Source: an uncultured Planctomycetaceae bacterium (GTDB lineage Bacteria > Planctomycetota > Planctomycetia > Planctomycetales > Planctomycetaceae). From it: 11,744 bases of DNA. The first letter of the stretch is position 1, and each line of letters opens with the position of its first letter. Of the stretch, positions 4,943 through 11,744 are shown piece after piece. Made by a program: the position numbers and the translations under genes. Under the pieces are notes generated by a model that searched no databases, was not told where the DNA came from, and saw nothing but the letters and a program-made list of their open reading frames with translations. The stretch is taken from positions 1 to 11,744 of the forward strand of contig CALFYU010000106.1 in NCBI GenBank assembly GCA_937952455.1. Direction: 5' to 3'.

Positions 4943-7900
4943 ATGCTGTTTCGCGACCGTTCCACGTCCCGCGGGCATTCTCAAGCTGAAACAACTTCGC
5001 TGCTCGCGCGGCTGGTCGGCTGTGCTCTCCCGGGATCGCCGCGCCGCAGCCGCCAACGCATCGCGACGTTGGCCTTTCAGACGCTGGAACCACGAATGGT
5101 GATGTCCGGCAGTCTCGATTTGTGCGGCGGGATTCCCGTCGACGAAGAGTCGGAGCACGCCGCCGGGTGCGGCTGCGGCTGTTGCTGTGAGGGCGGGCAC
5201 CTGCACGGCCTGGACCCGATCGAGTCCACAGAACCTGTCGACGGCGAAACGGGTGGCGGTGAAACTTTTCCGATGGCCAGCATCCCGGTGCTCTCCAGCA
5301 ACCCCGGTGCCGAGGTGAAGTTGTATTTGGACTTCAATGGGCATTACGAAGCACAATGGGGAGCCTACAGCAATATCACCACGCCCGCGTTCAGTATTGA
5401 CGGCGACTACAACAGTTTCAGCACGGCAGAAATCGACGCGATTACGGAAATCTGGCAACGTGTCTCTGAGGACTACGCTCCGTTCAATATTGACGTGACC
5501 ACGGTGGAGCCGGGCAGCTTTGCCAACGGCGACGCGCTGCGGGTCGTAATCGGCGGCAACAGCAGCTGGTACGGTGGCACGGTCGGCGGACTCGGCTATA
5601 TCAACTCATTCACCGACTCGGTGGTGAACACGGTCTACGTGTTCCCCGACCATTTGGCGAAGAACGCCAAATACATAGCCGAAGCCTCATCGCACGAGGC
5701 TGGGCACGGTTTCGGGCTGCGGCATCAAAGCAAATACGTCAACGGTGTGAAGACCGACGAATACCATCCCGGCAGCGGCGATTGGGGCGCCATTATGGGG
5801 GTGTCCTACTCCCGAGCGCGGAGCACCTGGCACAACGGCAACTCCTATTCTGCCTCGGCCTACCAGGACGATATGGCCGTCATCTCCCGCGCGGCCAACG
5901 GGTTCGGCTATCGCACGGACGATCACGGCGGTTTGAATTCAGCGACGGCACTCAATTTCACGGGCGTCACTGCCAGCGCGTCAGGCATCGTGGAGCAGAT
6001 GACCGACACGGATGGTTTCTCGTTTTCGACGGCCGCGGGGCAATTGACGTTGGAATTAGACGTGGCTGCGGTGGGAGCCAACCTCGATGCCGTGCTGGAG
6101 TTGTGGACGCAATCGGGCGAATTGATCGCCACGGCGGACCCGTCAAATAGTTACGGTGCGGTCATTTCGATGACCGTCGACGCCGGGAACTACGTGGCCA
6201 TCGTGCGCAGTACCGGTCAGTACGGTTCCGTCGGCCAGTACACACTTTCCGCCGCCCGTGCTGAAACGGCAACCGAAATCGCCATCTCCGGCGATTCCAC
6301 AGTGGCGGAGGACCACGTCTATACGCTCGACCTGGACCAGGTGGTCGTCGGCTCCTCGCCGATTCAAAGTTGGACGATTAACTGGGGAGACGGCACGGTC
6401 CAAGTCCTCTCCGGTAATCCCGGGTCGGCCACGCACATCTATTCCAGCGGGCCGGGGGAATTCACGATTCACGCGACGGCCACCGATGGTGAGGACACCT
6501 TCGAAGCAAACGACATTGTCGTCGAAGTATTTGATCCTGTCCCGGATCTGGGTCTTTCCGGCCCGACATACGTCACCGAAGGCAACACATACCACCTGTC
6601 GCTATCGGCCGCAGGAACAGGAGCGGCGTCGATCACCAAATGGACGATCAACTGGGGCGACGGCACGATCCAGGTGATTTCGGGAGATCCTGATTCCGCC
6701 GAACACGTCTATGCCGACGGCACCACGGTCTATACCATTCAAGCGACCGCGACAAACGCGTTCGGGACCTACTCCGCGAACTCAAAAAATGTGACGGTGC
6801 ACAACGCGGCCGCTGACGTGCACATCTCCGGAGAGAGCTCGATCGACGGGGGGACGACGTACGTCTTGAATCTGTCGGCCACCGATCCGGGTGATGATAC
6901 GATCACGCACTGGACGATCAACTGGGGCGACGGCACGATTCAAAACATCAGCGGCAATCCCTCGTCCGTCTCGCACGTCTACGATAATAGCGGCGGAGAG
7001 TTTACGATTTCCGCCACGGCCACGGACGAGGACGGGACCTACGCGTCCAATACGCTTGCCGTGAATGTGACCGAAATGGTCATTCCGCCGCTGAATTTCG
7101 ATTACTTGTCAGTCGACAGTTTCGGCAATCAAGATGTTGACGGCAACTATTGGATCGAAAACGGCGGCAAGACTTTGCGGCTTTACGGCAACACGTGGAA
7201 GAGCATCTCGCTGCCGTACACTGTCACGGTGAACACCGTTTTGGAGTTTGAATTCAGCAGCTCCAGCAAAGGTGAAATCCACGCGATCGGTTTTGACACG
7301 GACGACAATGCGAGTCCGTCGCGCAGTTTCTTCCTGTACGGGAAGACCCCCTGGGGCTTGGATGATTTTGCAGACTATGCCGGCGAGGCTCCGGGCACGG
7401 TGCATTATCGCATTCCCGTCGGGCAGTACTTCACCGGCAACATGCTGAAACTGGTCTTCATCAATGATGATGACGTCGCGTCATCAAATGCGGTCAGCCT
7501 GTTTTCTAACGTGAAAGTCTATGAAGGACTGACGGCACGAAATGACTCCTTCACGGTTGAGGAAGGGGATGAATCGATTGAGTTGGACGTATTGGGCAAC
7601 GACTCCCCGACCGAAGGCGTCAACGAGGACGAGTTGCAGATCGTGGCCGTCGGGGAAGGCTCCCGCGGCGGGACAATGGTCATCAGCAATGACGGCCGCT
7701 CGTTGATCTACACTCCCGCCGCTGGGCATGCCGGGGTGGAGACGTTTACTTACACACTCAGCGATGGCAGCGGTGGTGGCAATGTCACGGCCGTGGTCAG
7801 TATCAACGTGCTGGCAGCCACGTCGATCAGCGGTGACGACTCGGCGACGGAGGAAGGGTCCTATTTCCTGGGGCTTTCGTCACGCAGCGGCGTTACCGTG

Positions 7901-9844
7901 ACCGGGTGGACGATCAATTGGGGCGATGGGACGGTCCAGACGATCAACGGCAGCCCCTCGTCCGTGACGCACCAATATGAAAACAAGGGGTTTCATTACG
8001 AAATCACGGCGACAGCCCGCAATAACAGCACCAACTTTCATGCCCATTCGCTGAACGTCTACGTTCCCGGCGACAACGTGAGTTTCAACAACTTCACGGT
8101 GGCCACCTACTCCTCCACTCAGGACGTCCAAGGTTCGGCTCACGTCGAAGACGGCGGAAATACGTTGCGGCTGCAGGGCAATGTCTGGAAGCGGATCAAC
8201 TTTGACTACACCATCACCGTTGACACGGTTTTGGAGTTGGAGTTTACGAGCGTCAAGGCGGCGGAGATTCAGGCGATCGGCCTCGATACGAACTTGCACC
8301 ACGATCCGAGCCGTGCATTCCAACTCGCCGGGACCGAGTCGTGGGGGTTGCAGGACTATCGAATTTCCAACGGTGAATCCGGAACCGTGAAGATCGTGAT
8401 TCCGATCGGCAAATTCTATACCGGCAACGTGTGGTATCTGTTCTTCATCAATGACGACGACGTCGCCATCCCGAATTCGGAGAGTAAATTCTCCAAGGTG
8501 CGGGTCTACGAGAAAATGGCGGCCCACGACGACTGGTTTGAGGTCGACGAAGCGGCCGGATCGTTCACGCTCAACGTCTTAGCGAACGACACGAAAACCA
8601 CCGGCGTCTCCGATCCCTTGCAGATAACGCAGGTTGGGTCAGGCTCGGCGGGGGGGACGATTGTCATCTCCGGAGACGGCAAGAGTCTGATCTATACCCC
8701 GGCAGCGGGATTCGTTGGCACCGAAACGTTTTCCTACACGATGACGGACGGAATGCCCGGTAGCGAATCGAGCGGCACGGTCCGTGTGGTTGTCGACGCC
8801 GCCACGGCTGTGAGCGGCGACGCGGAGACTACGGCCGGAGAACCTTACGTGCTGCGTCTCTCCTCCCGCGACGGCTTGCCGGTCACGAATTGGACGATCG
8901 ATTGGGGTGACGGCACGGTGCGGAACGTTGTCGGTGACCCCACGTATGTGACACACACGTATCAAAACAGCGGCCGTCGTCACACGATCACCGCTCAGGC
9001 TCGCAACGGCGGGACGGATTATGCCGCAGTATCGCTGGACGTGGACGTCTCGATTCCGAACGTCGATTTCAACGAACGCCCAATCCGCACCTATGCCGGA
9101 CGGCAGGATGCCGGCGGCGTGGCGTCGACGGTTTCGGACGGGACCGCGCTGCGTTTGAAAGGGAACACCTGGAAACGCGTCAGCATGCCGTTCACGATCA
9201 CCCCTGAGACGGTGCTGGAGTTCGATCTCCGCGTGTTGCGCGAAGGGGAGATTCACGGCATCGGCTTCGACAACGACTGGTACCACAGTTCCACACGCAC
9301 GTTCCAACTGCGCGGGACGGAAACGTGGGGCATCCAGGATTTCCGCACGTCAGTCGGTGCGAACGGAACCGTGCACTATCGGATTCCGGTCGGGCAGTTT
9401 TACCTGGGCTATGTGAAGTACCTGTTCTTCGTCAATGACCACGATGCGGCAGGTTCGCTTGCCGCCGAATGTGTCTACTCGAACATTCGCGTCTACGAAC
9501 ACGGCCCCGCGCCGGCAGGGGCTGCCGAGTCGTACGTCCCGCCAATCGCGTCGCAACAAGCGATCTCCGATCCGTTTGCGTCGGAACCGACCGATCTCAT
9601 CGCCGCATTGGCCGAAGTGGATCGAAGCCTGACCGGTAAGAAGCAAGTCACCGAACCGATCGCAGCGGAAGCCGGCCAACCGGTGGCGAAGGGAGCCGCG
9701 GCTGATTCCTGGTCGTCGTCCGCACCGCGTTCTTGGGCCGCCGAACCCTGGAGCGTGGGGCGAACAGCAAAGAATTTCGCCGGTCTCCCGGATGCCGAGT
9801 GGCACGAACTCTTCTTCGCGCTGTATGACGGTACGCTGGATTGA
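4943..9844 (+). CDS. Giant secreted LEPR-motif metalloprotease/adhesin with PKD-like repeats (1633 aa)
   Basis: Start: ATG 4943 has a Shine-Dalgarno 5 nt upstream. The frame also reaches back to a TTG at 4784, but that stretch is the riboswitch. Domain order: basic leader with LEPRMVMSGS (48-57), a planctomycete LEPR-XLL-type export motif; Cys/Gly cluster CGCGCCC (76-82) with H86 and H88; metzincin-like protease (about 122-320) with HEAGHGFGLRH (251-261: H251, H255, H261 bind zinc, E252 catalytic) and a likely Met-turn at M285 (IMG); PPC domain (about 355-437); PKD-like repeats at 445-531, 534-620 and 627-710, each with W-T-I-N-W-G-D-G-T; then module B (717-861), cadherin/Big_9-like module C (866-957), PKD-like (960-1041), B (1046-1190), C (1195-1286), PKD-like (1289-1370), B (1374-1519). 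The last 114 residues are Ala/Pro/Ser-rich and end in a short aromatic segment. No PEP-CTERM tail is present. Two stops (TGA TAG) end it. Likely a cell-surface or matrix protein whose synthesis follows c-di-GMP; the protease substrate is unknown. Confidence 0.9.
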   Translation: MLFRDRSTSRGHSQAETTSLLARLVGCALPGSPRRSRQRIATLAFQTLEPRMVMSGSLDLCGGIPVDEESEHAAGCGCGCCCEGGHLHGLDPIESTEPVDGETGGGETFPMASIPVLSSNPGAEVKLYLDFNGHYEAQWGAYSNITTPAFSIDGDYNSFSTAEIDAITEIWQRVSEDYAPFNIDVTTVEPGSFANGDALRVVIGGNSSWYGGTVGGLGYINSFTDSVVNTVYVFPDHLAKNAKYIAEASSHEAGHGFGLRHQSKYVNGVKTDEYHPGSGDWGAIMGVSYSRARSTWHNGNSYSASAYQDDMAVISRAANGFGYRTDDHGGLNSATALNFTGVTASASGIVEQMTDTDGFSFSTAAGQLTLELDVAAVGANLDAVLELWTQSGELIATADPSNSYGAVISMTVDAGNYVAIVRSTGQYGSVGQYTLSAARAETATEIAISGDSTVAEDHVYTLDLDQVVVGSSPIQSWTINWGDGTVQVLSGNPGSATHIYSSGPGEFTIHATATDGEDTFEANDIVVEVFDPVPDLGLSGPTYVTEGNTYHLSLSAAGTGAASITKWTINWGDGTIQVISGDPDSAEHVYADGTTVYTIQATATNAFGTYSANSKNVTVHNAAADVHISGESSIDGGTTYVLNLSATDPGDDTITHWTINWGDGTIQNISGNPSSVSHVYDNSGGEFTISATATDEDGTYASNTLAVNVTEMVIPPLNFDYLSVDSFGNQDVDGNYWIENGGKTLRLYGNTWKSISLPYTVTVNTVLEFEFSSSSKGEIHAIGFDTDDNASPSRSFFLYGKTPWGLDDFADYAGEAPGTVHYRIPVGQYFTGNMLKLVFINDDDVASSNAVSLFSNVKVYEGLTARNDSFTVEEGDESIELDVLGNDSPTEGVNEDELQIVAVGEGSRGGTMVISNDGRSLIYTPAAGHAGVETFTYTLSDGSGGGNVTAVVSINVLAATSISGDDSATEEGSYFLGLSSRSGVTVTGWTINWGDGTVQTINGSPSSVTHQYENKGFHYEITATARNNSTNFHAHSLNVYVPGDNVSFNNFTVATYSSTQDVQGSAHVEDGGNTLRLQGNVWKRINFDYTITVDTVLELEFTSVKAAEIQAIGLDTNLHHDPSRAFQLAGTESWGLQDYRISNGESGTVKIVIPIGKFYTGNVWYLFFINDDDVAIPNSESKFSKVRVYEKMAAHDDWFEVDEAAGSFTLNVLANDTKTTGVSDPLQITQVGSGSAGGTIVISGDGKSLIYTPAAGFVGTETFSYTMTDGMPGSESSGTVRVVVDAATAVSGDAETTAGEPYVLRLSSRDGLPVTNWTIDWGDGTVRNVVGDPTYVTHTYQNSGRRHTITAQARNGGTDYAAVSLDVDVSIPNVDFNERPIRTYAGRQDAGGVASTVSDGTALRLKGNTWKRVSMPFTITPETVLEFDLRVLREGEIHGIGFDNDWYHSSTRTFQLRGTETWGIQDFRTSVGANGTVHYRIPVGQFYLGYVKYLFFVNDHDAAGSLAAECVYSNIRVYEHGPAPAGAAESYVPPIASQQAISDPFASEPTDLIAALAEVDRSLTGKKQVTEPIAAEAGQPVAKGAAADSWSSSAPRSWAAEPWSVGRTAKNFAGLPDAEWHELFFALYDGTLD
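6275..7072 (+). repeat. Three tandem PKD-like domain repeats (coding)
   Basis: Three copies of about 90 codons lie head to tail inside the giant gene. Their WTINWGDGT motifs begin at 6371, 6641 and 6911, exactly 270 bp apart. Two more copies occur downstream at 7907 and 8891 (the last reads WTIDWGDGT). The exact spacing and closely similar DNA around the motif suggest fairly recent internal duplication. PKD-like folds usually act as spacers or protein/polysaccharide contacts in extracellular proteins. Confidence 0.85.
7091..9499 (+). repeat. 329-codon super-repeat: modules B-C-PKD-B-C-PKD-B (coding)
   Basis: Module B (about 145 residues) occurs at 7091-7525, 8078-8512 and 9062-9499. Equivalent tryptophans in the GNxWK motif are W752, W1082 and W1410, giving periods of 330 and 328 residues. 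All copies keep a TLRLxGNxWK-like block, an EIxxIGxD block, a WGxxD(F/Y) block, an IPxGxxYxG-like block, an FxND(D/H)D block and an end SxxxVYE. Between them sit a cadherin/Big_9-like module C (7538-7813; 8525-8800), ending in YTPAAG and F(T/S)YT motifs, and a PKD-like copy (7820-8065; 8807-9052). Copies have diverged at the protein level, so this is an older duplication than the tandem PKD set. Confidence 0.85.
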
Positions 9845-9880
9845 TAGGGTGAGGATCGGGACAGCCACACCAAACACGAA

Positions 9881-9914
9881 AAAAGCCGCCCGTGGACATC
9901 CACGCGCGGCTTTT
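9881..9914. terminator. Bidirectional intrinsic terminator between convergent genes
   Basis: AAAAGCCGC (9881-9889) and GCGGCTTTT (9906-9914) continue into CGTGG (9891-9895) with CCACG (9900-9904), loop ACAT, and one C-C mismatch. The stem is flanked by A and T tracts that give a U-tract on either strand. It lies 36 bp after the giant gene's stop and 16 bp from the stop of the opposing PEP-CTERM gene, so it can serve both. Confidence 0.88.
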
Positions 9915-9930
9915 GATGTTTTAGGATTTG

Positions 9931-10707
9931 TTACGCGGCCTTGCGAGCGTTCTTACGCCGCCGCCAACCGTAACCGATCAGCCCCAACGAGCCGATCCCC
10001 AACAGCACAAAACTGGATGGTTCGGGAACGACACCGGGGTTGGGATTCGGACCACCATCCGGCGTCCCGAATAGCTTCAAGCTGCCCCCGTTGCCAACGA
10101 CTTGGTACCGCAAAAATGGTGTCGTGCTGAAATCGAGGACCGGGAGAGGCGGGACGTCGAACTGGATTTTCAAGATCGCCTCGGAAAAATAGATCGGCGG
10201 GCCGCCAAATCCGCTCGTGGCGTCGGGATTGTAGATCCCACCTTTGGAAGTGGAACCTGGAGAAGTACTGGGATAGTAATCGAAGCTCAGATTCCCAGTC
10301 CCCGCGTCCAACTGCAATGTCCACGGATTCGTGGACGGCGCCCCGGTGGAACCACCAATGACCGTCGGGGTCGCACTCAAATTACCGTTCGCATCCTTCT
10401 GATAGGCGGTCAATGACCAGGAAAAGACACCCGGCTCTGGATCCAGAAGGTTGAAACCAAATCCGGTGATCGCGGAAGCATTCGGCCCCGACCCGTCGAT
10501 CAAGAGCGTTGGCGAGGTGTTGTTAATCTTCGCAACGATCGTGTCGTTGGCCACCGCCGTCGTTCCGACGGAGATATCCATGCTGCCGGTTGCCATGCCG
10601 CCGTTGTCAGAACCAGAAAACAGAAATGACTCGGCCGAGGCGGATCGGGGAATCGCAAGCAATAGCAAAGCCCCACATAGCCCAATGACTTGAACGTACA
10701 TCCTCAT
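9931..10707 (-). CDS. Secreted PEP-CTERM sorting-domain protein (258 aa)
   Basis: The function of the mature part is not recognised. The N-terminus is a clear signal peptide (basic MRMY, hydrophobic 7-19, cleavage probably after ASA at residue 25). The body (26-220) is rich in Gly, Ser, Thr, Asn and Pro with alternating hydrophobics, as expected for a beta-rich surface protein, and contains no cysteine after the signal peptide. The C-terminus is a typical PEP-CTERM signal: VPEPSS (227-232), a hydrophobic stretch (233-247) and an RRRK cluster (249-252), which an exosortase would recognise and cleave at the inner membrane. The frame extends upstream to 10800, but ATG 10707 has GGAGA 7 nt before it and places the signal peptide at the N-terminus; ATG 10701, two codons on, is an alternative. 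It is transcribed towards the giant gene and shares its terminator. Confidence 0.9.
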   Translation of the reverse strand: MRMYVQVIGLCGALLLLAIPRSASAESFLFSGSDNGGMATGSMDISVGTTAVANDTIVAKINNTSPTLLIDGSGPNASAITGFGFNLLDPEPGVFSWSLTAYQKDANGNLSATPTVIGGSTGAPSTNPWTLQLDAGTGNLSFDYYPSTSPGSTSKGGIYNPDATSGFGGPPIYFSEAILKIQFDVPPLPVLDFSTTPFLRYQVVGNGGSLKLFGTPDGGPNPNPGVVPEPSSFVLLGIGSLGLIGYGWRRRKNARKAA

Positions 10708-10714
10708 CTCTTCG

Positions 10715-10719
10715 TCTCC
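10715..10719 (-). promoter_or_regulatory. Shine-Dalgarno deciding the start of the 258-aa PEP-CTERM gene
   Basis: On the minus strand GGAGA lies 7 nt before ATG 10707. It favours this start over the longer frame from 10800, which would bury the signal peptide 31 residues inside the protein. Confidence 0.6.
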
Positions 10720-10807
10720 GCAACGCTGCTGACTCTTCAAAAGGTGTAAACGTGATTCATGTTGCCAGAGCGCGCAACGGGGCAATTCGTTTGCCCACAA
10801 CCAACAA

Positions 10808-10835
10808 ATTGTGCATTTTCCGCAGGATCGTTCAA
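10808..10835 (-). promoter_or_regulatory. Candidate sigma-70-type promoter of the 258-aa PEP-CTERM gene
   Basis: On the minus strand TTGAAC (10835-10830) and CACAAT (10813-10808) are separated by 16 bp; each matches four of six consensus bases. Transcription would start near 10801, giving a leader of about 95 nt. Planctomycete promoters are poorly defined, so this is tentative. Confidence 0.35.
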
Positions 10836-10840
10836 TCCTG
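10823..10840. promoter_or_regulatory. Dyad CAGGAT-N6-ATCCTG overlapping the candidate -35
   Basis: The perfect 6-bp inverted repeat with a 6-bp spacer covers the proposed -35 hexamer, the position of a repressor operator. Further GGAT or ATCC half-sites follow at 10840-10843, 10849-10852 and 10858-10861. Confidence 0.35.
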
Positions 10841-10889
10841 GATATTTAGGATAATTAATCCCCTCAGCGCTTTCCAGAAAAAAACACCC

Positions 10890-10914
10890 GGAATTCTATG
10901 GAATTGAGGGAATT
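10890..10914. repeat. Three GGAATT repeats with about 10-bp phasing
   Basis: GGAATT begins at 10890, 10900 and 10909, so the copies recur about once per helical turn on one face of the DNA. They lie 55-80 bp upstream of the candidate promoter of the 258-aa gene. This pattern suits cooperative binding by an activator, but no factor can be named. Confidence 0.35.
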
Positions 10915-10948
10915 TACGCCACCTGACTATTCGGCGGCGCAATTAAAA

Positions 10949-10975
10949 ACCGTCCCAACAACCGGTTGGGACGGT
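10949..10975 (-). terminator. Intrinsic terminator of the right-hand PEP-CTERM gene
   Basis: An 11-bp perfect stem (10949-10959 with 10965-10975) has a 5-nt loop. On the minus strand it is followed by TTTTTAATT, a good U-tract. It lies 38 bp past the stop of the gene ending at 11013, so that gene is not co-transcribed with the next PEP-CTERM gene. Confidence 0.9.
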
Positions 10976-11012
10976 GAAACATTGTATCTACTCTGGGGGT
11001 ATGATTCGCCCG

Positions 11013-11744
11013 TCATTTCTTCTCAGCCTGTTTTCGACGCCGGATGAATACGCCGAGACCTACTGCACCGATACCAAAAAGGACAAAGCTCGACGGTTCC
11101 GGGACGACTCCGGGGGTGCCGGTGGGGGGCCGCTCGGTGCCATAGATCGTGAACCAGTCCCATGCGCGGCCATCGTCCGGTTTCTTGTAGTTGTCGTACT
11201 GCTGCAGACGAAACGTGACCGTTGAAAGTGAACCGTTGCCGCCAGCGAGGTTTAGGGCTTGTGCGATGGCAGCGTCGACGGAATTGACCTGAACGCCGTA
11301 CCAATTGCTGTTGCTTTCGTACTTCGAGGGGGTCCAAATCGGCACGAAATTCACGCCGTCCGTGCTGATGGCCACGCCGTCGGCGTTTGAGTAATTGACA
11401 AACGAATTCAATTGTCCGACATCTTGGTCCCCACTGGTGCCCACTCTGTTTTCATTGACCGCAAAGCCATGGACTTCGTCGTCGTAAGAGCGGTGATTGA
11501 AGGTGACGCGAATCGACTCCCAGGCCGACAGGTCCAACGTGATATCTGCTGTATTGAGGTTGTAAGTCCCCGACTGCGAAACGTGCATTCGCAGCCCCGA
11601 GGGAACGCCGATGCTGCCGTACTGCGTGCTCGAGTAGGTCGTAAACGGAGCGACCGTCGGACTGCCCATGGGGCCGCTATACAAAACCCCCATCCCGTTC
11701 CCAGTAAAGTTGTCCATGAACAACATGGACTCCGCTTCTGCAGT
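11013..11744 (-). CDS. PEP-CTERM sorting-domain protein, N-terminus missing at window edge
   Basis: The frame is open to the right edge (243 visible residues). An internal ATG at 11726 exists, but the six codons before it read TAEAES, which resembles the end of a signal peptide cleaved after AEA, so the true start and most of the signal peptide lie beyond the window. The mature body is beta-rich and Asn/Ser/Gly/Tyr-rich, with DGVNFVPIW and FRLQQYDNY followed by WDWFTIYG before the tail; this resembles lectin-like or carbohydrate-binding beta-sandwich proteins, but I cannot name a family. It ends with VPEPSS, a hydrophobic segment and IRRRKQ, a PEP-CTERM exosortase signal. The tail is very like that of the neighbouring PEP-CTERM protein (GVVPEPSSFVL in both), while the bodies are not obviously related. 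It has its own terminator. Confidence 0.88.
   Translation of the reverse strand, partial: TAEAESMLFMDNFTGNGMGVLYSGPMGSPTVAPFTTYSSTQYGSIGVPSGLRMHVSQSGTYNLNTADITLDLSAWESIRVTFNHRSYDDEVHGFAVNENRVGTSGDQDVGQLNSFVNYSNADGVAISTDGVNFVPIWTPSKYESNSNWYGVQVNSVDAAIAQALNLAGGNGSLSTVTFRLQQYDNYKKPDDGRAWDWFTIYGTERPPTGTPGVVPEPSSFVLFGIGAVGLGVFIRRRKQAEKK

Larger units (their letters stand above)
10708..11012. other. Intergenic region between the two PEP-CTERM genes
   Basis: These 305 bp contain no gene I can support. From left to right they hold the leader of the 258-aa gene, a candidate minus-strand promoter (10808-10835) with an overlapping dyad (10823-10840), several further GGAT/ATCC elements to 10861, three GGAATT repeats (10890-10914) and the terminator of the right-hand gene (10949-10975). 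The section 10840-10950 is clearly more AT-rich than the genes around it. Confidence 0.6.

Noticed and set aside
6371..8917. Regularly spaced near-identical DNA motifs resembling a CRISPR array
   Set aside because: The repeats encode WTIN/DWGDGT in one reading frame with domain-length spacing (270 bp and more), so they are protein-domain repeats.
7880..9307. Two minus-strand open frames of over 200 codons
   Set aside because: They are antisense to the repeated modules of the giant gene and their repeats simply mirror it.
11013..11726. Complete 237-codon gene starting at ATG 11726
   Set aside because: The frame stays open to the edge and the codons just upstream look like a signal peptide end, so the gene is better read as partial.

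Overview
The window looks like chromosomal DNA of a planctomycete (Planctomycetota). The evidence is a giant secreted protein with an N-terminal LEPR-XLL-type motif, two proteins ending in PEP-CTERM sorting tails, long intergenic spacers and moderately high GC. The assignment rests on these protein signatures alone and I cannot name a genus.

Left part, minus strand (1-819): a short, very basic hypothetical protein with a perfect Shine-Dalgarno is followed 36 bp later by an enolase-superfamily (mandelate racemase/muconate lactonizing, MR-MLE) enzyme that runs off the left edge. A divergent spacer (820-1023) separates this pair from the plus-strand genes. These are ftsH (1024-3042), encoding a membrane AAA+ zinc protease, and a class III PLP-dependent aminotransferase of the glutamate-1-semialdehyde-aminomutase-like group (3130-4479).

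Centre (4480-9844): a 463-bp leader region carries a near-textbook GEMM-I (cyclic di-GMP-I) riboswitch aptamer at 4813-4895. Just downstream is a 1633-residue secreted multidomain protein (4943-9844). It has a LEPR motif, a Cys cluster, a metzincin-like zinc protease with HEXXHXXGXXH, a pre-peptidase C-terminal (PPC) domain, three PKD-like repeats, and then a 329-residue super-repeat built from an unnamed 145-residue module, a cadherin/Big_9-like module and a further PKD-like repeat. The longest open frame begins at a TTG that lies upstream of the riboswitch; the aptamer and the Shine-Dalgarno both point to the ATG at 4943. The arrangement suggests that c-di-GMP level sets the expression of a large surface or matrix protease/adhesin.

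Right part, minus strand (9881-11744): a bidirectional hairpin terminator separates the giant gene from two PEP-CTERM proteins. One is complete (9931-10707). The other lacks its start at the right edge (11013-11744) and has its own strong terminator at 10949-10975. Their PEP-CTERM tails imply an exosortase elsewhere in the genome. The 305-bp spacer between them holds a likely promoter with an overlapping dyad and a helically phased triple repeat.

The most interesting unit is the c-di-GMP riboswitch plus giant metalloprotease/adhesin, with the unassigned repeated module inside that protein.
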